Below are positions 5,691 to 10,441 of a stretch of DNA of 10,441 bases, piece by piece; position 1 is the stretch's first letter, and each line of letters begins with the position of its first letter. The DNA lies in NCBI GenBank assembly GCA_027016475.1, contig JALUTL010000144.1, positions 1 through 10,441 of the forward strand, read 5' to 3'. A program made the position numbers and the translations under genes. The notes beneath the pieces are model-generated. The model did no database searches. It was not told where the DNA came from and was given only the letters and a program-made list of their open reading frames with translations. The DNA is from Candidatus Heimdallarchaeota archaeon. Lineage in GTDB: Archaea; Asgardarchaeota; Heimdallarchaeia; Heimdallarchaeales; Kariarchaeaceae.

Positions 5691-6030
5691 ACAAAATCAT
5701 CACCACAAATGGAATTCCAAGTCTTTCAACTATTCGGTCTGCATCTAAAATGCCGAAGCCCCCAATAGTGATTCCTTGGTGAAGGATAGCATGGATTTGT
5801 TTGTTCGATTCCTCTACCATAGAGATGATTTTAGTGGTGGGATCAGGATCATCAATCAGGATTGAAGTCTTCAGAACATCCTCCGTAAATTCCTTCCCTC
5901 TCATAATGACGCCGAAGACATCCACATATGCCCATCGGAAGTTAAAAAGCTGGAATCCTCCATCATCAATTCCCAACACATTATATGGCACATAATGAGG
6001 TTCTTCAACCTCGAATTTAATGTTAGGCAT
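5671..6030 (-). CDS. DUF99 family protein, C-terminally truncated
   Basis: The 119 residues contain the DUF99 hallmarks: VLGIDDGGF (residues 18-26), a second strand VFGVIMRG (38-45), ILIDDPDPTTKI (57-68) and HQGITIGGFGILDADRI (84-100), then LGIPFVVMILFSP. DUF99 proteins are archaeal, usually about 190 residues, of unknown function, and structurally likened to endonuclease V-type folds. Here the chain ends just after the strand that usually leads into the C-terminal third, so about 60-70 residues are missing. No other frame downstream continues the family. Its 3' end lies inside the cysteine-peptidase-like gene by 20 bases, suggesting a recombination junction. It is divergent from the nucleotidyltransferase, with a 74-bp shared intergenic region. 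Confidence 0.82.
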   Translation of the reverse strand: MPNIKFEVEEPHYVPYNVLGIDDGGFQLFNFRWAYVDVFGVIMRGKEFTEDVLKTSILIDDPDPTTKIISMVEESNKQIHAILHQGITIGGFGILDADRIVERLGIPFVVMILFSPNNS

Positions 6031-6104
6031 TTTATAATGAACGTATTGGATAGTGGAAAAAGGTTAAAAGCCGGAAAAAGTAGAAAATCTCAGGAGCGAG
6101 GTAG

Positions 6105-6587
6105 ATGAAATGGTATCATTCTGAACTAAACAACCTATTGTATAATCGCCAATGGAAGGTGAAGGCAAAGAGAACACGACAAGAAGTTTTCAAATTTGTT
6201 GGAACATTGAAACCAAACAGATATTTTACTAGTGGATCATTTGCAAGAAAGACAAATTTACAGGGAGCGGACATCGATATTTTTGTTGTACTAGAGCCTA
6301 ATTCCAACAATGGAGACATTTTGAAAGCGCGGGAAGACTTGAAGAAGAACACTCAAAAGAAGTATCAAAAAAATTTTGTAAGAGAACAACCACATACAGT
6401 GGGAGTTATTGTAAAAGACATAACATTTGATTTAATTCCTGCATTTGAAATGTCAAAGGACAAATTTCTAATTCCTGAGGGTGATGACACTCTTGAAACA
6501 GAACCATTGAAAAGTAAGGCAAGAGTCAAAGACTTAAACAGAGAGACTAGTGGTACCTTCTCACATTTTACAAGGCTTATCAAATAA
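6105..6587 (+). CDS. Nucleotidyltransferase, OAS/CD-NTase-like, catalytic part ending at an in-frame TAA
   Basis: The 160-residue frame holds a polymerase-beta-type nucleotidyltransferase core. Gly44-Ser45 is in SGSFARKT, Asp56 and Asp58 are in GADIDIFVVL, and a third carboxylate, Asp109, is in ITFDLIPAF. These three Asp would bind two metals. The order and the FDLIPAF strand fit the CD-NTase/OAS/CCA superfamily, which makes cyclic or linear oligonucleotides or extends tRNA. The frame stops at TAA (6585-6587) inside HFTRLIK*WRKQN. The same frame then continues with the expected C-terminal helices. The start is preceded by a purine-rich GAGGT, a plausible ribosome site. No CBASS effector or ancillary gene is adjacent. 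The product, if any, is unknown. Confidence 0.78.
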   Translation: MKWYHSELNNLLYNRQWKVKAKRTRQEVFKFVGTLKPNRYFTSGSFARKTNLQGADIDIFVVLEPNSNNGDILKAREDLKKNTQKKYQKNFVREQPHTVGVIVKDITFDLIPAFEMSKDKFLIPEGDDTLETEPLKSKARVKDLNRETSGTFSHFTRLIK

Positions 6588-6875
6588 TGGAGAAAGCAAA
6601 ACAAGATACAAGTGCCTTCGTATTACTTGGAAACACAGGCGATGGAAATTTTTTCTGACGGAAGCCGGTTCAAAAATAATGAAGAAAATTTCATTCAGTT
6701 TGCTGAGATTATTTTTGAAAAGATTTTACAGAAATCAAGGCCAGAGTTGTTTAACGGAACTATAAAAAATGAAGATGACATGATTAAGGAAGTGAAAAAG
6801 ATGAAAGATCAAATGTCATCAACTTCTAAAGGAAAAGTTACCAAAAGCGAAATCAAGAATTTTTTCAATCTATGA
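6588..6875 (+). pseudogene. C-terminal part of the nucleotidyltransferase, cut off by the TAA
   Basis: It is in the same frame as the catalytic part and reads WRKQNKIQVPSYYLETQAMEIF. This matches the helix that in CD-NTase-like enzymes runs from LIKWW to SYYLE. About 70 further residues are rich in Lys, Glu and Asp, ending KSEIKNFFNL. The continuity of frame and family pattern across the stop shows that one gene of about 256 codons has been interrupted. Translation could restart at ATG 6655, or at a weak alternative start near 6612, but the resulting fragment lacks the catalytic core. Confidence 0.7.
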
Positions 6876-6927
6876 ATTGATTGCCATCAAAATATCGGAA
6901 AAGAGTTGCAATATTGAAAAAAATCTC

Positions 6928-7644
6928 CTATGGAGTTTCTTCATCTCCAACTTCCCATCCATGGATTACTTGGTTGAGATGATCGATCCGTTTGATTTTA
7001 GTTGCAACATAGGCAAGGAAGAGAAGTGCTCCGTACACAATCGATTTTTGGAGTATTCTGCTGTACCAGGTTGCAATGTCAACAAGAATGAGAACAAGGA
7101 CGATGAATGCGAAACCCACGTAGTCTATGGGAGACAGGAACTGCCTGAAGTTGTGGCATTGGTTCAGAATGCGGATGACAAGAAATGTAATTAGTACGTA
7201 ATATGTTCCAATGGCAAGGAAAAAGGCCAAGGCAGTCATCGCGTGTGGATAGAGTGTATCGCCTTCGGCCGGAAGGATACCGACACCAGCCAATGCTATG
7301 GAACTGATGATTGCCACAATGAAAGCAGCATTCAGGAATCTGTCATTGTTGGCCGGAATGTTCCTCAGGAGGATGCGATGAATGGCAAAGTATGTTGGGA
7401 TAAGGAGGATCGCAGTAAGGACGACAGCAATATTGAAGATGTATGGATAGGGTGACCTGCTAGTTCCCAATGTACTTAAAAAATCGTTTGTGAACGAGTA
7501 TCGAGGGGTAAGAATCATTGCGACAACCGATGTGAGTACAAAAAATCCAGTAACCAAGCCAGTGAATGTCACGACATGGTTATGTTGATGCTCTTCCAGG
7601 CCGAACAGATCCTCATAGATTTTCCAGAGATGTTTGAGCTTCAT
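6928..7644 (-). CDS. DUF998 family six-helix membrane protein
   Basis: The 238 residues carry six hydrophobic helices at about 24-45, 68-88, 104-124, 134-160, 174-192 and 200-216. Between the first two is FLSTLGTSRSPYPYIFN, and between the third and fourth GVGILPAEGDTLYPHAMTALA. These two segments are the characteristic DUF998 signatures (S-x-LG near helix 2, and G-x-x-P...H before helix 4). The length is normal. It is an integral membrane protein of unknown function; some family members are linked to lipid or membrane homeostasis, which I cannot judge here. The gene is convergent with the nucleotidyltransferase and divergent from the large secreted protein. An AT-rich TATTAATATG at 7669-7678 lies about 30 bases upstream, suiting a leaderless transcript. 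Confidence 0.82.
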   Translation of the reverse strand: MKLKHLWKIYEDLFGLEEHQHNHVVTFTGLVTGFFVLTSVVAMILTPRYSFTNDFLSTLGTSRSPYPYIFNIAVVLTAILLIPTYFAIHRILLRNIPANNDRFLNAAFIVAIISSIALAGVGILPAEGDTLYPHAMTALAFFLAIGTYYVLITFLVIRILNQCHNFRQFLSPIDYVGFAFIVLVLILVDIATWYSRILQKSIVYGALLFLAYVATKIKRIDHLNQVIHGWEVGDEETP

Positions 7645-7668
7645 TGCGAGAATATATTCGCATCGGCC

Positions 7669-7678
7669 ATATTAATAG
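7669..7678 (-). promoter_or_regulatory. Candidate TATA box of the DUF998 gene
   Basis: TATTAATATG on the minus strand is about 30 bases before the ATG at 7644. A 10-bp palindrome GAATATATTC (7650-7659) lies between it and the start codon and could be an operator. Confidence 0.35.
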
Positions 7679-7734
7679 GTTTGATAGGAAAAAGGGAAGC
7701 AATTGACAAATCGTTTTTTAGCACAAACACAATT

Positions 7735-7766
7735 TGTTAAACATTTGTTTATCAACCATTAAACAA
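7735..7766. promoter_or_regulatory. Cluster of TGTTTA/TAAACA half-sites upstream of the large secreted gene
   Basis: TGTT-A-AACA (7735-7743) is a perfect palindrome. TTGTTTA (7745-7751) and TAAACAA (7760-7766) form a 7-bp inverted repeat with an 8-bp spacer. The cluster ends one base before the TATA box, where an archaeal regulator would act. Confidence 0.4.
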
Positions 7767-7767
7767 G

Positions 7768-7776
7768 CTTATATAC
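7768..7776 (+). promoter_or_regulatory. TATA box of the large secreted gene
   Basis: CTTATATAC is a good archaeal box A. It predicts a transcript start near 7798. A GGTGA (7806-7810) four bases before the ATG at 7815 is a plausible Shine-Dalgarno site, so this mRNA probably has a short leader. Confidence 0.7.
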
Positions 7777-7814
7777 TTGTGGCGAATCAGCAAATCAGCA
7801 AAAAAGGTGAAAAC

Positions 7815-10441
7815 ATGAAGAAAAAATTAACTTCACTTACTTTTGTCTTGCTTTTTTGTGCCTTGCTGACTATGTCCGCCAATAGTTATGTCTTGGCCGA
7901 AAGCATAGAAATACGGACAACGAACACCTCTCAACTTGAGGGGAAGAACATAGAACACACAAGCGTAGTAGATGGTCAAATTACTCAGGAGAATTTGGGG
8001 AGCTTGAAAGTTGCAAGTTCTCAAGTCATCATCTTCTACCAAGAGGATGATGAAATTACCATGAGGGCAAAGGATTTGTTTGTCGACATTCTGGGATTTG
8101 AAGCATCTGTTAGTTCCTATGCCGTAGGAAGTTTGGAGCAACTCCATGCATTGCTAACCCAGACAGAGGAGAACCAAATGGTGATTCTCATTTTCCATGG
8201 CTTCCCTGACGGGGTCATGGTTGGAGATAAAGTCTACAATTGGCAGAAAATGGAAGGAGCCATGCAAATTTCCAGAAGCAAATACTTCTTGATGGCGTCA
8301 TGCTTTTCCTCAACAATTCAGTTCGAATTCCAGGATACTGCTGCAATGGGTCTTCAGGGATTTGTTGATTATGAAGTCGCAGTGCCTTTGTTGAGCATCT
8401 ATGGCATTGAATATTTGGCAAAGCTTGACGGTATTGCCAGATATTCAACTGCCGACAAAATCAAAAGGATAATAGAAAATGACGATCAGTTTTTCAACAA
8501 GTTGGTAATGCCACAAAATCCTTTGGGGAAGAAGGTTTTGGAATATTATCCTATTGATGGAATGCAGATGATCAATGACGCAATAGTCAAGTTAAACAAC
8601 TGGCTTAATCAAAATGTAATTTCTCTTTTGAACAATATATTCACAGGTTTGCAAAATGTTTTGAGTAAATTGACTTTTGGTTTGCTTCCTCCTGAGTTCT
8701 TCAACATCAATTTGGCAGAACCCATAAACTTGCTTCTTGATGCTGCACAAATTGATTCAGTCGTCAATGCAGAAGGAGGTTTTGAAATTAAAGCTGTAAA
8801 AGAAGAAGAGTTCGAGGCTGGGCCGTTTGAATTAAAAGCTGGAATCGAGCTTAGTAAGAATTCATTTACAGATACTCCTATTCAGGTTGAAACCTTGGCC
8901 TTGAAGGCATACCTTGAATTTGAAACAGAGATATACAATTTTACTTTAGGTTCATTGCCGCTTGAATTCCAAATAAAGCTTTTTGGGTTTATGGAGATGG
9001 AAGTTCTGCTGAAATACATGTCTCACGATCCGAATTTTGATTCAGACATCAATGGAACAGAATACAATCAGAACATCTACACAACAAAAAACAATAAGAT
9101 TAGTTCTTTGTTTGGATACAAAACCTATGATGGCCCCTTCGGGGAGGCAACCATGATATCATGGTGGGGAAGTGATGCATTGGGAATTCCACCGTGGCTC
9201 AGACTTGGAGGAGGTGTCGGATTAACCCTAGATATTGTAATTCCAAATTGGGAAGAAAAACTTCAATCTTTTGCTGATGGTTTAGGACATAAACTAGATT
9301 TTGATGAAGTTGGTAATGCCTCGGTTCTGTTGGGGCAAATTGGTATCTTTGGCGTCTTAGGAATGACAGACAATGGTCTTTCCCTAGATATTTCTGTTGG
9401 TGTTAATTTTGGTCCTCAAATTGAACTGATGTTTGAGCCAATAGATGACTTGGAAATTACCTTTGGAGTCACCTTGGCAATGTTTTGGGTTGCAAATGCG
9501 AGGTTGGTATGGGACACCATTGGATTGGGTCTTGAGAAGGCTGAGATATACTATCCTAAATTGGTTTATAGTTTTGAAGTCTCCGCGTCATTTGAAGTAG
9601 ATCTACTTTTTGAAGTGATCACGCTAGAATTCAATTTGGAGGTAGGGGGGACGCTGCATCTCCCGACATTTACACAAGAACCTGATCCAAGATATTCAGA
9701 CGAAAACCAAACATATACTGATTACAATTTGGCATGGATACATAATCCAGACCAGCCAAATTATTTCCTTAATGTTTCAATAGCTAGTGGAATTTTCTGC
9801 CCCATTTTGTATTTGTTCAATCAAGTTGGGGATTGTACAGACCCACTCCCGCAATATTATGCAATCAAACCAGGCACAATGAATGATCAAACCCCACCGG
9901 AACTGTTTATTGTCACTCCAAACAGTGAAAAAGACCCAATGAACGAATGGGAAAGCGGAAGTTTGACAGGTTGGGAAGATCAATACTCCCATGGGGTAAA
10001 TGGATCAGTATCAGCTTATGATCCCAACTCCAACGTGATCAATTCGCAAGTTGGCTCTTTGCAAAGTGAAATAGTACGGCCGATATCTCTTGTTGGAGAC
10101 AATGCAACAATCATGATTTACACTTTTGACAAGCATGATGAAAACAACAAGGGATCCTATGTTGAAACTGTTGATGCGAGAGTCAGCTTTGGAAAGAGCG
10201 AGAATATGCTCTTCACTAGAAACACAGTTTACCAAGGTCCTAATTCGGCCATTGATTTTTCAAGTACATATATTTATTCCCCATTAAAAATGCCGGGAAG
10301 AGCGTCAATTTACATCTCGGCATTTTTACATGATGCGGCATTACGAATTTATGACGATTCAGGCAATCTCATATTTTATTTGTCGACTTTTATAATCATC
10401 AGACCCGAAGTAAGATTCGAGGGATGGATTCCTGCAGCAGA
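7815..10441 (+). CDS. Large secreted protein with N-terminal clan CD-like His/Cys domain, 3' end outside the window
   Basis: The frame is open for 875 codons and runs off the window. A signal peptide (KKKLTSLTFVLLF... to VLA, cleavage near residue 28) is followed by an alpha/beta domain with His128 (ILIFHGFPDG) and Cys163 (MASCFSS). These have the same 35-residue spacing and shared Gly, Lys, Trp and Ile-Ser positions as the 252-residue neighbour, so a caspase/gingipain-like peptidase domain is plausible. Residues about 250-305 are amphipathic helices rich in Asn and Leu. Residues about 320-620 are strand-rich with alternating hydrophobic and polar residues. From about 640 on the chain looks like a beta-sandwich (SLTGWEDQYSHG...). 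It may be a processed surface protein whose dyad domain cleaves itself or a partner; that is inference. A C-terminal anchor, if any, lies beyond the window. Confidence 0.82.
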   Translation, partial: MKKKLTSLTFVLLFCALLTMSANSYVLAESIEIRTTNTSQLEGKNIEHTSVVDGQITQENLGSLKVASSQVIIFYQEDDEITMRAKDLFVDILGFEASVSSYAVGSLEQLHALLTQTEENQMVILIFHGFPDGVMVGDKVYNWQKMEGAMQISRSKYFLMASCFSSTIQFEFQDTAAMGLQGFVDYEVAVPLLSIYGIEYLAKLDGIARYSTADKIKRIIENDDQFFNKLVMPQNPLGKKVLEYYPIDGMQMINDAIVKLNNWLNQNVISLLNNIFTGLQNVLSKLTFGLLPPEFFNINLAEPINLLLDAAQIDSVVNAEGGFEIKAVKEEEFEAGPFELKAGIELSKNSFTDTPIQVETLALKAYLEFETEIYNFTLGSLPLEFQIKLFGFMEMEVLLKYMSHDPNFDSDINGTEYNQNIYTTKNNKISSLFGYKTYDGPFGEATMISWWGSDALGIPPWLRLGGGVGLTLDIVIPNWEEKLQSFADGLGHKLDFDEVGNASVLLGQIGIFGVLGMTDNGLSLDISVGVNFGPQIELMFEPIDDLEITFGVTLAMFWVANARLVWDTIGLGLEKAEIYYPKLVYSFEVSASFEVDLLFEVITLEFNLEVGGTLHLPTFTQEPDPRYSDENQTYTDYNLAWIHNPDQPNYFLNVSIASGIFCPILYLFNQVGDCTDPLPQYYAIKPGTMNDQTPPELFIVTPNSEKDPMNEWESGSLTGWEDQYSHGVNGSVSAYDPNSNVINSQVGSLQSEIVRPISLVGDNATIMIYTFDKHDENNKGSYVETVDARVSFGKSENMLFTRNTVYQGPNSAIDFSSTYIYSPLKMPGRASIYISAFLHDAALRIYDDSGNLIFYLSTFIIIRPEVRFEGWIPAA

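Noticed and set aside
6105..6587. Archaeal CCA-adding enzyme
   Set aside because: The signature is GSFARKT-x5-DID, without the typical W-L-x-G-D-x-DIDIF stretch, and the length is well short of the ~440 residues of archaeal CCA enzymes.
6585..6587. Stop codon recoding such as pyrrolysine
   Set aside because: Pyrrolysine uses UAG; this codon is UAA, and no recoding hairpin is evident just downstream.
6105..6875. Complete CBASS defence operon
   Set aside because: Only the nucleotidyltransferase is present and it is interrupted. Its neighbours are a truncated DUF99 and a convergent DUF998 membrane gene, neither in operon orientation as an effector.
1..10441. CRISPR array, insertion sequence or rRNA
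   Set aside because: No regularly spaced identical repeats, transposase motifs or rRNA segments were seen on either strand.

Overview
The window looks archaeal. It carries a tRNA-Leu gene with a bulge-helix-bulge intron, TATA-box (box A) promoters, and DUF99 and DUF998 proteins. It also encodes secreted proteins with Sec signal peptides and a single C-terminal membrane anchor. Base composition is moderately AT-rich. The lineage cannot be fixed from this stretch; Asgard or Thermoproteota-like archaea are compatible guesses only.

Layout, left end. At 36-687 (+) lies an ArsR-type winged-helix regulator whose reading frame is broken at a run of nine A. At 823-937 (-) is tRNA-Leu(UAG) with a 30-nt intron inside the T-loop. 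At 1168-1789 (-) is a protein built from about 18 consecutive nine-residue repeats, now split by one or two frameshifts. The stretch 1790-2603 has no convincing gene, but it holds a GC-rich hairpin-forming island behind a minus-strand TATA box, a perfect 7-bp hairpin and two weak small ORFs.

Layout, centre. A cluster on the plus strand encodes exported proteins. A subtilisin-family (S8) serine peptidase (2604-3911) overlaps by one base a Ser/Thr-rich, C-terminally anchored surface protein (3911-4699). A small putative caspase/gingipain-like cysteine peptidase with membrane helices follows (4932-5690). The S8 and cysteine-peptidase genes share an almost gapless ~84-bp upstream element ending exactly at their ATG codons, so they are probably co-regulated. 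The cysteine-peptidase gene runs convergently into a DUF99 gene (5671-6030, -) that lacks its C-terminal third.

Layout, right end. A nucleotidyltransferase of the OAS/CD-NTase-like superfamily (6105-6587, with its C-terminal part at 6588-6875) is interrupted by an in-frame TAA. A DUF998 six-helix membrane protein follows on the minus strand (6928-7644). A very large secreted protein then runs off the window (7815-10441, +). It has the same His/Cys dyad, with identical 35-residue spacing, as the small cysteine peptidase.

How the genes may work together (inference): two exported His/Cys-dyad proteins and one exported subtilisin within 8 kb, two of them sharing a promoter-proximal element and one paired with a surface anchor, suggest a surface proteolysis locus. 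Three genes in the window are broken by a frameshift or nonsense codon. This is either real gene decay or uneven assembly quality and should be settled first.
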